Translations under genes and position numbers: made by a program
Notes under the pieces: model-generated
Told to the model about the DNA's origin: nothing
Databases searched by the model: none
Seen by the model: the letters and a program-made list of their open reading frames with translations, nothing else
Assembly (NCBI GenBank): GCA_964030475.1
Contig: CAXIPT010000027.1
Coordinates: 117,501-181,500, forward strand
Direction: 5' to 3'
Length of the DNA stretch: 64,000 nucleotides
Source of the DNA: Tethya wilhelma
Taxonomy: Eukaryota > Porifera > Demospongiae > Tethyida > Tethyidae
Part shown: piece after piece, positions 35,737-47,859 of the stretch
Numbering within the stretch: position 1 is the stretch's first letter
Layout: every line of letters starts with the position of its first letter

Positions 35737-36927
35737 GTAGTCAGAGGCCATGCAGCTACACTGAAAAATGTACACATGCCTATATGCTTACATAGAAAGC
35801 AGCCAGCCCTTGTCTGTCTTACTTGACCAGCAACATGTACAGCAGCATCCATGCATGTAGATCATCTTCATTCATATTCTAGATAATGCACACCAGATCA
35901 GTAGGCGTTGCCTCGAAGCTAAGCACCCAAAGAAGCACACTAACAAGCATCAACCACAGCATTTTTCGAAAATAAAAAATTTTACATAATCATTCTGACT
36001 TATGAGCGTAAGTACCATCAATTCTGTTGCTAAAGCTGCCTTTCTTGAGATTTCGATGGGACAGACAGACAAAATGACTATCGTAATCCTCTACATATGC
36101 TTTGCATGAACCGAGACTTAATAAATGATCAACTGATTAGTGTCTCTAAAAATGCATGCATTAGTATGTCGTCAGTTAATTGAACTCAAAGGAAGACTCC
36201 TTCCAGTGCTGTGAGCTTCAAGTAAAAGATCACCATGGGTGTTAGCATTGAGCTGTCAGCAGTTACAGTCAGTATCAGCCTTTCCTCTGCACCTGTACTG
36301 CAAATGGTTGGTTTTTCTTTTGGATCACAGTTGACATCGAGGACAGTATAGTCTCGGCCATCCTGAATGCATCAGCAGTTTGCTGATTTATAACAAATTA
36401 AGGGAACTGCATGCATGAGTGCAAATTCGTACACCTCGAACTTTCTATCTGCTGTGTAAATTGCTTGGAATTTTTTTGGGTTTGCAACTTGGCTTAAGGT
36501 AGCTTATGATGACAGTTTCATAGGATTGTATTGAAAGCAGCATGCTGTGGGATGTATTCCTGTCTCCAATCTACCTCGTGTTGTGGCTTCTAGTTTGTCT
36601 GTCTGGTTGACACTTTTCCACTGGTTGTCGCTTGATTGGATGTTGAGGGCAATGAGTGAATGTTTGTGGGGAGGCCTTGACTGCAAATCTGAGTATAGAT
36701 TATTTTTGCCATGTACTTCACTGACACTGACTGCTCCATGCCTAAATTATTCTTATTCTTCTCGGAAACAACAAATTTATCGATATTTTAATTAAGTGCC
36801 AACCAAGGATATTCATGACTATGTTCAGATATTTAGAGCGAGTACAGTCAAAATATGTATATGTATGCATGTATATGGTATATAACCCATTATTGTAACT
36901 TAATTACTAATACATGTATACCTGCAG
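35737..36927. other. AARS intron B-C, copy 2, remainder
   Basis: CTCGAAGC-family block at 35900-36130; pogo-like core at 36160-36305 (minus); a shortened version of 27580-28090; the empty site of the 28236-28870 element at about 36848. Confidence 0.6.
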
Positions 36928-37036
36928 GAAGGTAATCCAACGAATTCTTCGTCGTGGCATTTTATTTTGCACAGAGAAACTTTGTGGTTCACCAGGTGTG
37001 TTTGCTGACCTTGTGCACACAGTAGTGGCCACATTG
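36928..37036 (+). CDS. AARS: Alanyl-tRNA synthetase exon C, copy 2
   Basis: Same borders and length as copy 1 (28945-29053), with the same entry and exit phase. It reads KLCGSPGVFADLVHTVVATL where copy 1 reads KLGGSPGLFADLVHIVVATL. Three replacement and three silent changes in 109 bases is a weaker sign of constraint than in exon B. No copy of exon D follows before the next N at 39934. Confidence 0.9.
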
Positions 37037-38545
37037 GTGAGTGGAAGAATCTGTTGATGTTGTCATTTTTTTCTTGTTTAATTGTTTTACTTGCCTTTTT
37101 TTCTGTAATAATTTTCTGAGTCAAAATGAGAGCAGAAATCTGTGGTAAACTTGCGGAATTATGTGGTAAACCACAGTATTTCACTAGTGGTATTCCACTG
37201 TAACTCGCCATTTACCATGCATTGCCACATTTTACCGCTGGTAAACCACAGAGAAAACTTGCTATAGCAGTTGCTAGCACCTTTGTAAAGAGTGGAGACA
37301 TGGCTACTTACAACATACACAAAGCGCCTGAGCTTCAAGACTAGCAAAGCTCTGACTCTTGAACTGACACAGCAAATGGGTGGAGTCAATTAAACCTTGT
37401 AGCATTTGTAAGTACAGTTTACCTGTTTTTCTTTGTCAAAAACTTTATCTTTGAACTAAGGTAAACCAAAATAACTTTTTCAAGTGTGTAATGTTATAAT
37501 GTTTTAGCAATAGGGAAAATAATTTCTGTATGTCTGTCAATCGGCAAAACTAGCGTGCAATAGCTTGAACCTAGGCTAGAAGAGCTAGAGTAAGCCACCA
37601 ATTATCAGCCTCCATCAAATTTGGACACGATTTCTGACTTACCAGCTGGTGCAATTGCTTCAAGTTTGATACCATAAGATAGCCCATGAAAAGTTACATT
37701 AGCCACATTCAAGCCCCACCCACTCACCTGTAAGGCTTCCTGATGTCATTAAGTGCTGGCCAAAAAAGTCAATGATTGGCTAGAAACCATCATATTTCGG
37801 ACTTCAGCTCAAAAACACTCTGAAACTTATGGATGAGCTACCAAATCTGGAAATCAAGAAGTTCAATCTTTCTACTACTCATATTCAAAATGAGGACCTG
37901 GTTGCAAATATCACCGTCTCTAACATAACCGTCATATCATCGAGATCGAGCAATCAATAATCGGACACTCATTTTCACTATTTTTACTGAATTCTACCAT
38001 CTACAGTAGATTCAAGTGGGATTTGAGGCAGACACTTGACCATAGTGCATGCCCCATGCCCTTGGGTCAAGTATGAGTGATCGAGAAGATTGCAACCTTG
38101 TTGTAAATTATTGTTAAAGTCAACTTTATTGTAATTTTGTATGTAATGATCAGTTGGTACTTAGTAGAATTAAGGAGTTGGAGTGAATCTGATGGTCCTC
38201 ATTAGCCAAAAAAATACCATTTTCTAGAGCAACAATTTGGAAACAAAGGAGAAAAAGGACATTTAAAGTGGCATAGTTCGACTCTTGGCCATGGATAGAC
38301 AATCATAAAGTAAGTGATCTTTCACTTGTTACTATTGCTTGATGCTTTGCATAGTTTCTCAAAATGACTTAGTTTTTTCTCTGCACACAGTGATAACTAA
38401 GGTTTTCGTACATCTGTTCCAAGGAGGGTGGTGATGATACCACTCCAGAGGCGGTCACTGACCTCTGCTGCACTCATCACACATCTCTACCTATAATGAT
38501 GACGAAAGTAATTTCATTCAGCTATACTAAAGCTCAGAAGTTTTG
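37037..38545. other. Non-coding, dispersed repeats
   Basis: 37130-37290 carries the GTAAACCAC repeat. 37560-38010 is the + strand copy of the repeat at 11640-12060. Nothing else was recognised. Confidence 0.5.
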
Positions 38546-39400
38546 ACCAGGCTGAGATCAGCAAATGGCTAGCAAAGAAAGATGGTGATAAGTATACAAG
38601 TCCTGAGATACAAAGCAAAATGCTAACGCTAATGTGTCAAGCAGTACTTTGAAATATTACTAGTAACTTCAACAAACAGAATATCTGTACAATAATGACT
38701 GATAAATGTATAGACTGTGCAAATATTGAACAGCTTGCAATATGTCTTAGATATGTGGATGAGGATGTGACTCTGCATGAGGAATTCTTCGGCTTGTATC
38801 AGAGTCTCAGTCTAGAGTCTCACCATCTTCACCACAAGATCACTATAGTAGATCAAGTCACCTATTTTGAAGCAACAGACACTATAATTGGTTGTATTTC
38901 TGATAGGTTTGAGAAGAGGGCTACAAAGTGTATTGCAAGGTGGAACAGCTGTTAGTAACGACTGAGCAAGACATCAGCGTTGGAGAGATAGGTAAAGTTC
39001 TGAAGTTCTATGACAGTGATTTTGAGAAGGATCCACTCTTGACCCAGCTACATGTATTTTGTACTAACTACTCAGCGAAGATGAGATGTAATGTGCACAA
39101 TATTGTTTCAATAGTGAGAGATATGCAAAATGGAGAGAAGATTTACTTTCACAAGTCGTCAAGCTTGTACGTTTATTACTGGTTATGCCAGCTATGAATG
39201 CAATTAGTGAGCGATCTTTTTCAGCTATGCGTCGAGTCAAGACATATATATTTGAGGTCTACAGTGTCTCAGAAGTGTTTGAACTCAGCAATGGTTTTGC
39301 ACATTTACAAGGATCTGACCGATGGTCTGGACTTGAAAGATATTTGTAAGGAGTTTGTATCAAAGTCTGAATATCAAAAGTCTAAGTTTTCTATTTTGTA
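38546..39400 (+). pseudogene. Decayed hAT transposase, ZMYM1/52-kDa-repressor-like
   Basis: Blocks in order: YTSPEIQSKML (38600), IMTDKCIDCANIEQLAICLR with YVDEDVTLHEEFFGLYQ (38690-38800), EATDTIIGCISDRFE (38872-38915), YDSDFEKDPLLTQLHVF (39010-39060), and the C-terminal dimerisation signature SERSFSAMRRVKTY (39205-39245), which is out of frame with the flanks. This is a different hAT lineage from the ZNF862-like copy at 9.8 kb. A large central part, including the second catalytic Asp region, is deleted after about 38860, and a stop interrupts near 38650. It is found only in the copy-2 contig. Confidence 0.75.
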
Positions 39401-39933
39401 ATACCATTAAGTCATAAATTTTGTTTTGCAATGTTGTAGAGTTCACGTAAAGTAAATGTTTAACTTTTGTACAAAAAACCTCATGCAATCTGAAAAAAAT
39501 TTAACTCTTTACATACTAAATTATTGTAAGATATAAAATGTACTATAGCTGGTACAGAGAAAATAGTGCAGTTACAGCTCAGATGCTTTGCTCTAGCTAG
39601 ACCTGCCTGACCAACTTCCACACCACTGCTATACCTATGTTGTCTGACCAAGAAAGATCGGATGAGATAGTAACTCCCATGCAGATACTTATATGCAGAT
39701 ACCTTTTCAAGAGGGGTACTGTGCACTGTAGAGACAGGGGAAAATGATGGAGTTCTTTTCCCTATATATGAGTGTTGACTTAATTAGCCATTGGTAGATT
39801 TGATCAATATCAGATTGGACAGAGTTGAACTCATAGTTGCAAGTGATGACACATTAGAGAAGAATGTCATCGGCAAGTATACAAATATAATTATGCTCCC
39901 TCCAGAGGGATCAGTGGATCTCAGAAGTAGAGT
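39401..39933. other. Non-coding, contig end
   Basis: No feature was recognised. It ends at the N at 39934. Confidence 0.4.
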
Positions 39934-39934
39934 N
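39934..39934. other. Single N, contig join
   Basis: The 126 bases to its right repeat the end of the contig at 30786. Confidence 0.85.
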
Positions 39935-40979
39935 ATCTGTGCATGAAACAGCTTCAAGTGACTCCACATGTAAGTGAGTCCTCATCTGCTTGACTGATCC
40001 ACAACATGTATACGTTGGCTTTAGGTCTGCTGTTCTCTGCAGAAAAGTGACTACTTAACTCTTTTGGCTTGTTGCATGCCTGAGGGTTAATTAGAGTGCT
40101 TAAATAATGCATTGACTTATGAGTCTATTAATTAATAGACTGACATAATGGTCAGACTATTACTCACACTCACACTCACACTATACTCACACTCACGTTT
40201 ACTCACACAGATGAAAATAAAGTAGTCATGCATGTGTGTGCCAATTAAATTTACTCGGAGACTTTGTAGATATGCAGTCAAAGCTGTTATAATATAGTAT
40301 TTGTTTAGTTTTAGTCCATTGTATAGGTAGGATTTTAGTTGGCTATACGGATATATTTTACTTTCAGTGGGTATTTTGTTGACTTGAGTTGACACCTTAT
40401 TAATTCGGTTAGGTAGGAAACTTGAAAAACGTTATCAGCTAAGGTCTGAAACTTACATGACAACTTTGTCATAAAATGGCCTAGCTCTGAGAACCATTGT
40501 CTTTTTCTAAACCTTTGTTGTACTACTGGTGATGTCAAGTAAAATTCCATATATTTGTATACACAGTTAAAACTGTGGTGTAAATAAACACCCTTTTGTG
40601 CACACCCTAGGGTGTAAAACCATCGTTGTCATGGTAACATTTGATGTCTAGCACCAATTAACAAGAAAATTACACCCCTATGGGGTGTAAGTCAAGTGGT
40701 TAATTTTACACCCCAGTTTCAACAGTTTACTCCCCAGGTTTAACATAAAACATCAGATTACATGACGCTATAAATTTGAGGAGAAACTGTTAGTGGTCCT
40801 GAACCACATTAGAGTGGACTTAAAACTAATATAAATGGGTTATTTGCAGCCAAAAAATGGAGCACTGTCAGATGCAGTGATTAATATGCATATTTCTCTT
40901 GAGTACATTATACCTGTACATTTCACATTCTAGTTTTTTATTCACTGATTGTTGTTCTTTCTATATGACGTGTCTGCAG
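39935..40979. other. AARS intron C-D, second part
   Basis: 39935-40060 is the overlap copy. 40164-40206 is a CACTCA-rich run. 40404-40545 is a dispersed repeat shared with 19370. 40560-40755 is a degenerate, opposite-orientation copy of the CACTGTTA MITE (43256). Confidence 0.6.
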
Positions 40980-41018
40980 GGCAATGCTTTCCCTGAGCTC
41001 AAGAATGACCCTCAAATG
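40980..41018 (+). CDS. AARS: Alanyl-tRNA synthetase exon D (39-base microexon)
   Basis: The acceptor is GTCTGCAG and the donor is GTGAGTGT. Thirteen codons, phase 0 to phase 0, give GNAFPELKNDPQM, which is the G..FPEL...P block that follows exon C in AlaRS. It is the only copy in the window. Confidence 0.9.
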
Positions 41019-42210
41019 GTGAGTGTGTATTTTATCATACAAATAGATCGAATTAAGCAGCTAGTACTATCTACAGTGCGAACACATAAGAGACGAAGTT
41101 CATGATTTTGTGTTTATTTCAACATAACTTCCAGACCTTAAAACTTACCATCTAGTGATGGTATATATATGTGTAGGGTGATCACTTGTGGAGCTTCTGT
41201 AGGTAGGTAGGTCTGGTCTTGGCTTGAGGCTAGTGTGCCATTTAGCACTGCCTTTGAGAGAACCACATTATTCTTGCTAATTTTCCCAGTATTCTCTTAA
41301 TTTCTATTAATTTTTGAGACTCACACAATTTCAATGAAAGTATTGACAGAATAATCATAATCATTTTGATCTAGTATATGGACACAACTATCATAGCCTC
41401 TTTGTTGTGCCAGGCTTCAACGGCAGACTTACAAACACTTAGCTGGCCTACCACAAGGCTATAATTGACTCCGCCCATTTACTGTGTCAGCTAGACTTTT
41501 CTAGATAGCTATCTGACATACAGTGATACATGTGTATGGTCAGTACAATTTCCGCACAAGTTTTTTTTTTCAAGGCTGATTTAGACCAGCGAATTGCATA
41601 ACAGAGCATGCGCAGAACGATGGCTTGAAGATGATCTGGAACAATTGAAGATGACTGCATGGGCACCATGCACTTTTTTTCTCCTTCTTCCCAGCAGTGG
41701 TTATATTACAATCTCTGTAGTAACTGCTGCAAAAGTTCTGTTGTATAACTATTAGACTATACTAAATTTCCAAGTTAGAAATACAACTGACTATTCCAAG
41801 TTAGGAAATACAACTGACTATGCCAGGAGCTACAAGAATGATTCTTTCTTTTCTTCCCATACTCGCTGTACTTGCCACTTGTTTTTCCATACATAGACCA
41901 CACCCACTATACCGTATGGTAAAGGTTGTCGATATCAAATGTGCGAGGCACTTATATTCACTATGTGTATTCGTATAGTATATATATATATACACACTGC
42001 TCCAGTCAGAATCTACCAATGCAAGACTATCCTCACTTGCGTGGTTAATAACAACCATCTAGCTTTGGGTCCTTGCTGAAGATTTCTAGTTTGGACTTTA
42101 CGTTTGATTTTCAGCTCAGCTCTTGTATACAGTCATTAAGCCAGTGGTCCATTTACAATACAAATTATTTAACTGGATGTACTATTTACACACATTCCAC
42201 AATGTAATTA

Positions 42211-42326
42211 ATTATCTCACCGTAAATTTCCAATATATTCAGGTGACTGTAAAAGTCTTTCACGGCTAATTATCTCACCGTAAATTTCCAATATATTCAG
42301 GTGACTGTAAAAGTCTTTCAGGGCTA
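42211..42326 (+). repeat. Tandem duplication, 2 x 58 bases
   Basis: Two units starting ATTATCTCACCGTAAATTTC, differing at one base (CACGG/CAGGG). The matching place near 59930 has one unit. Confidence 0.95.
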
Positions 42327-43255
42327 AACTGTGCCAGGTTTATCACGCATTTGAGTAGAGTAACTCTTTCTCTCTCTGAAAATTCAAGTCTGATTCCCAG
42401 CAGATGCTCCTACGCTGATAGGCCATTCCAAATGGGAGCACATGAGGTAGGTCAAGAAGAACTATTTTTTTTGCTTACAATTATGGTAATGATTTTGATA
42501 TCAATCTGTAGCAATAAGATAGAAAATCCACTAACCAAACATTCCTGCAGCACAAAGTCCAGCTATGCACTCTTGAATAAGTTGATTTCTTGGTCTGTTT
42601 TTATAGTGTATACCACCAGGAAAAACTATTTTAGCACGCTATATGATTTCAGATATCAACCAGTAATAAACTAGTAAACAGTAAAAATAGACAGCTAGCA
42701 GTCTTGAGTCCTTCAAAATAACAGAGTCTAAGCGGTTACTCGCAAACTTGAGCAGTTTAGTGGTCAGCAGTACAGACATGTACAGTTGCCCTGCCCATTT
42801 TTAGTTCCATACATATCCATGCGTTTTTGGGCAATATTCATGCCTGCATATTTACGTTCCTATTTTGCAAGACTGACTTTTTTACATCGGATATAATGAT
42901 ATCTGTGAAGTTAAATTCTAGAGCTACAAGCTGATATCAAGATCATGAGAATTGACCAGCATTCTGAAGTTTATGTGCACTACTCAAATGCTAGCAGTTC
43001 TAGTACTGTTGATGAACAGTGTTATAACATGATGTAGGAAAGTCTCCTGGGGACCAGACTTAAATTGTTACAAAGAGAAAGAGTTGCTCTATTTGAATGT
43101 TGGCTCAACCAGGCTCATGCACGTCCTGCAGACTACATAAACCTGCAAAAAATTTAGGAAGTTTGCAGTGAGTTAATTAGATCATGGAATGTGCATTACG
43201 GATGCTTCCACAATTTTTTACATATAGAGAGGACCCCTGGCCTAACGACTGTATA

Positions 43256-43460
43256 CACTGTTAAAACTGGGGAGTAAACTGTTGGTACTGGGGTGTAAAT
43301 CCACTTGACTTACACCCCATATGGGTGTAATTTTCGTGTTAATTGGCATTAGACATCAAATGTTACCATGACAACAATGGTTTTACACCCTAGGGTGTAC
43401 ACATACACTTTAAAATTTACACCCAAAATGGTGTTTATTTACACCCTTGTTCTAACAGTG
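43256..43460. mobile_element. TA-flanked MITE, 205 bases, CACTGTTA termini
   Basis: It starts CACTGTTAAAAC, ends GTTCTAACAGTG, and is flanked by TA (43254-43255, 43461-43462). The other copy reads GACTGTATAGAGCAAAGTTTG near 60930 with no insert. The TA duplication suggests a Tc1/mariner-type mobiliser. The interior has several short palindromes such as ACACCCTAGGGTGT. Confidence 0.9.
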
Positions 43461-44850
43461 TAGAGTAAAGTTTGGAACACCTGACACAGCTCTGACAGTA
43501 GTTTCCTCCATAGTCCCCCATACTTTCCCAATCACCAGATGCTTTTCTTGAAGTTCTTAGTGCTCAAAGAATTAAGGCTCACATTCACTCTTTTTTTCAC
43601 ATTGTTTGCATGAGATAAACTGTGAGTCAGATGCTATAGTTAAAATGGTCCCAGAAAGTTCTTGTGACTATAACCATAACTTGAGTGGAGACAAGACTTG
43701 TTTATGGATCAACGATCGCAGAGCATTCCAGAAGTGATAATGCCATTGTAACTCTTGCTCAAATCAGGACTTCATGAGAGCTGTTGGTCCAAAGGAGCAT
43801 AAAACCGAGTATATAGTATCGCATTAATTCCAGACATTGTAATTGGTTTTGCTGCAAAGTACTTCCTTATATGGATACACGAAGGGCTTGCTGTAAAATA
43901 GGAGTTTTTTTTACCACAATTAAAATAATACAAAGGTGAACCCTATTACAAATAGTTATAATTCAATTAGTATTTGTGATAATAAGTTGGAGAAAAAATG
44001 GTTATAATTACATCTATTTTAAGTCCTTATCTAAATTCACAAGTATAGTTGTTTATATTATTGCCAAGCGCCTTAGCGCAAGGCAGTGTAATTGTGCAGT
44101 GCCAAAAATTGTGGAAGTAGCCAGCCAATTAAGCGTCATAACACCAGATGAAAATGGTGCCAATTTAGCAAAAATTGTTCGGTTATATATTTGAATTTGA
44201 TGACCTTTACCGATCGATGTCACTGACATGAACATGCTCTGATGTGCATGTAAGTGCCCATGCTACTGTCTATGATGAAACATAGCCACTGGAGTGCTGG
44301 TGGCCATACTTGAATGCTCTACTCTAGCTAACAACAGAAGACTCTTAGAGGTAATAGTTACCAGCCTGCTTGCTACCACTGTGACTCTTGTTAGCAGCTA
44401 GTATACTTAGCTATATCTAGAATCTGCACTGAATCTGATTGCTTATTGTGCAGGTAGAATCATAATCATTCAAGACTGCTTTTGTGATTCAAGAATCAAA
44501 GACTGCCTATATCTGCACTAGGCAATTTCCCTGCACTCAGTGTACTACTAGTTAAATTTAATTTTTATTCACCAAGAACAAGAATTTAACTAAATTGTTG
44601 ATGAAATGGAACAATTAATTTAGCTGGGTGTGAGTGTGATTAATGACTTGACTGCTTATACTCAACTAGAGCATGGTCGGAGTTCAAATCTATCTTATCT
44701 TTTATTGTTTCTCATTCATGCACTGTGACGTTTTACTATTATAAAGCAGTAATAAATTATATCAGGTGTGCATGTACATGTGTGGGAAATGCATAGTATA
44801 GAAGTACATTCTTCACTTTAAATAGTCTCTCTCATTAATCTTTCCTGTAG

Positions 44851-44965
44851 GTTATTGATTTCATCAATGAGCAAGAAAAATTGTTTCTCAAGTCTTTTAC
44901 CAGAGGAAAAAGAATCTTTGAACAAACCATCCAGAAACTAGGTCCCAATGCAACTGTTATCCCAG
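44851..44965 (+). CDS. AARS: Alanyl-tRNA synthetase exon E, copy 1
   Basis: The acceptor is TTTCCTGTAG and the donor is GTAAAC. It begins in phase 0 and ends after one base of a Gly codon. It encodes VIDFINEQEKLFLKSFTRG, KRIFEQTIQKLGPNA, matching the INEEE..F.KTL.RG...L region of AlaRS. It is completed in phase by exon F. Copy 2 (62055-62169) differs at three bases (two silent, one N to D). Confidence 0.9.
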
Positions 44966-45469
44966 GTAAACATGTCAGTGCAGAGGTCGAAATAACTTTT
45001 CTAGAGTGCATGGTCAAATGTCAGTACAAACCTCATTTTGTGTGGTCATTTGACCTAAGTGTACTGCCATAAACTGACCACAGTTATACAGTACCACTGT
45101 AGCACTTGTGTTTACATAGAGACATAAGGGACAGGCCTGATGCTACTTACAACAAGTGGCTATTACAGAGCAAGAACCCAATGTTAATTTTAGTGATGAC
45201 CAGTTTTGTCTGGTCAAGCTGACCACGCATGAGCCGTTTTGAGTGGACAATTGATTACTTGCATGGTAAATGACCGATGACCGCATGGACTTTGCAGTGA
45301 CAAGCACACATGCATATATATATATATATAATACTCACATATTCCATGCTAGCTAGCAGCAATCAAAACAAAGTTAAATCTTTTACTGACACAAAAAAAC
45401 TTCTTTTTTTGGCCCAAGGTCTGTCCATACTTGTAATCAGATCAGTCTACTCATATATTTTCATAAAAA
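44966..45469. other. AARS intron E-F, start
   Basis: 45110-45265 is a dispersed repeat (ACAAGTGGCTATTA, TTTTAGTGATGACCAGTTTT) with a reverse copy at 15778-15960 and a direct copy at 62300-62470. (TA)n lies near 45315. Confidence 0.55.
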
Positions 45470-45473
45470 TTAA

Positions 45474-46125
45474 GGGTGCTCGCACATACACCCACGCAAT
45501 TTTTAGTCTGGGTTACTAGGGGGTGTATCTATAAGAGATATAGCACTGCATGCAATAAACTATACTTTGAATAGCCCATGTACACAAGTGTATACAGAAA
45601 AAAAAACAAAGTGTCAACTATGATGCATGCAAGTTTTACAAGCGACATAAATACAAGCTAAAAGTTGATTAAACTCACCATGCGTTTGGTTTTGCAAGCT
45701 TAAATCTTGTTTGCAGGCACAACTCTAGCAGGCAAACACAGCTTAGCATTGTTTTTCAAAGAGCCATGCTTGCAATTTCGATTTTTCAAACATGACATCA
45801 TCATTTATATATAGTTCTTGCCTAGCAATTGGAAAAAACTATGCTAAGCCCTCTAAAGGAAAGGTCAAGGAGTACAGAGTTCAAATTTGGTTCAATTCTG
45901 GCAAATGGTGTGCGAGTTTACCAAAAAAAAAACACTGACAAAGTGCCAAAAGCCCAAAATTTCTTTTTGACAGCTGCTATAGAAGAAGCAGTATTAAAGG
46001 AGCCTTGTGCTAGCACCAGAGAAAGGTAAAAGAACTGTGCACTGTTAGTAGCTTTAGATTTTCAGAGTTTTAGTACACGCGAATATTTTTTTCCATAATT
46101 AATGTGTTGCTATGTGCGAGCACCC
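45474..46125. mobile_element. TTAA-target element, 652 bases, GGGTGCTCGCACATA termini
   Basis: It is flanked by TTAA (45470-45473, 46126-46129). Its start GGGTGCTCGCACATA is inverted at the end (TATGTGCGAGCACCC, one near-perfect 15-base terminal repeat). The other copy has one TTAA at 62683-62686. The longest internal frame (45829-46029) shows no transposase motif. It is a second, different TTAA family from 32644-33286. Confidence 0.9.
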
Positions 46126-46614
46126 TTAAGCTATTTAGGTATAGGTAATGAAACAAGACAACACTATGAATTGTGGCACATGACTACTTTATCGACATGG
46201 CACTAGTATAATATTATATAATTGTGTCAATAGAACACTCAGCCCATTTCTACGGTACAATCATACTACCGCACAAATATGATGATAATTAATATTCCAA
46301 GGTTACATACCACATGTTACAATTCAGTTATAGTCATATATTTCCGTTCTTAAAGAGAAGCATCCTCACGTCACGTCATCTATAGTCTTCATGAAACACC
46401 TTTTACTCTTGACTCAGTTAGCTAACTTCAGTATAGTTAGTAGAGAGTCCATGCACCAGCATAAGAGGGCTGTGCTATATGGGTGTGATTCACATCAGTT
46501 GCCTATTGAAGCTACATTTGTACTACCACAGCCAAAGTTGAGTGACCAGGTGCCAAGTATAGCAATAAGCATGCACATAGTTGGTAACATGAATAAGTAA
46601 ATCAATGACCTTAG

Positions 46615-47110
46615 CAACTAATTTGCCACTTTATGGTGGAACCCATTATCGACCCAAGATAAAATTTTATCTCGGTATTAAGGAATGACTAAACAACATT
46701 TTGATAAAAATTGACGGATCCCGACAGGAAGTAAAACAAACTCAATCAAAATGTTGCCATAACCTTTGACCTTACTTGATCGTCAAATCTTAATTTTTTG
46801 GTCAAAGTGTTGTTTAGTCATTCCTTAATACATAGATTAATTATTATCTTGGGTCGATAATGGGTTCCAGTACAAAGTGGCAATTTACTTGCTTAGGTCT
46901 TGTTCATGTTCCCAAGTATGTGCTTATTTAGCCAATTTTCAGGAGATGAACAAGTAAATTGCCACATTTTACTGGAGCCCATTAGTGGCCCAAAATAAAT
47001 TTTTGTCTACTTATTAATGAATGACTAAAGAACACTTTGACGAAAAATTAAGAAAATTGAAGGATCCCGAGAGGAGGAAAAACAAACTTAATCAAAAAAG
47101 TTAACATAAC
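46615..47110. repeat. Three-unit foldback repeat (+, -, +)
   Basis: A unit running from TTTGCCACTTTATGGTGGAA to GACCTTACTTGATC (46620-46790) is followed by an inverted partial copy (46797-46895) and a direct, more diverged copy (46958-47110). The shared core is GAATGACTAAACAACATTTTG. Confidence 0.75.
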
Positions 47111-47859
47111 GTTTGACCTTAGTGAATCAAATACATATTTGTAACATATCATTTCAAAGCTTGTTTCAAGTGATATTAGGAAATCTAGTTGGTTTTCTTG
47201 TATCTTGCTCCTAGTCGAAGATAATATATATATTTGTACCACAGAGTCAGTGAAAAATTGCAAAAATATCAAAAATTTAACTTGTTATAACTAAGAAGCC
47301 ATACAACATTGGAGCCTAAAATTTGTTAACTCTTGGTCGGTGTCCTAGGCATGCTAATGGTCTTGTGTAAACTATGTCCTCATATCTACTTTGTGTGGAG
47401 GAATGTCGGGATGGGTGGCTGCTATGATGTTGTTAAACATCCTGCACAAGTAGGCCACACCTATTAATTGGAGGTTGTGAAGGCCTTAATTGTACAGCAT
47501 GGCTAATTACCAGGGCAACCATCGCCCCCTGTAGCCTGGCCTTCACACATCCTCAAATGACACTGTGTGTCACCTCCAATCCTTAACTCATCCCGACTCT
47601 AGTGTGGGCATAAATGCAGCCCGCCCCATTACAAATAAATTCAAGCGGAAAGACGAGCTATATACAATAGTATTCCATTCCTATGCCACAATCATTATTC
47701 ACGGGATAACTATACATAGGATATACTAATCGTATGATGCCAGTATCTGTTCTTGCCATACTATTAAGTACAATCAGCCTTGTGCAAAATTAATGAATCC
47801 TGCCAGCTTAGCTGCTTCGGCTTCGCCTATGACTGACGTGATAGTTACGCTGCAAGACT
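47111..47859. other. Non-coding, possible end of the DIRS-like element
   Basis: 47400-47640 is less AT-rich and contains GTCGGGATGGGTGG and CATCCCGACTC in inverted orientation. A similar ACGGGATGGGACG lies at 51013 on the far side of the retroelement, which may be terminal-repeat remnants. Confidence 0.35.

Larger units (their letters stand above)
41019..44850. other. AARS intron D-E (41495-46192 aligns to 58021-62752)
   Basis: It contains a 58-base tandem duplication at 42211-42326 (single in the other copy), the TA-flanked MITE at 43256-43460, and from about 44061 an insert starting TTGCCAAGCGCCTTAGCGCA that is absent from the other copy at about 61602 but has a relative at 57868. Confidence 0.6.

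Noticed and set aside
44680..44700. GAGTTCAAATCTA and the matching 61868 sequence as tRNA B boxes
   Set aside because: No A box or stems in either version.
45829..46029. Possible transposase remnant in the 652-base TTAA element
   Set aside because: No catalytic or zinc motif in the 66 residues; treated as chance.
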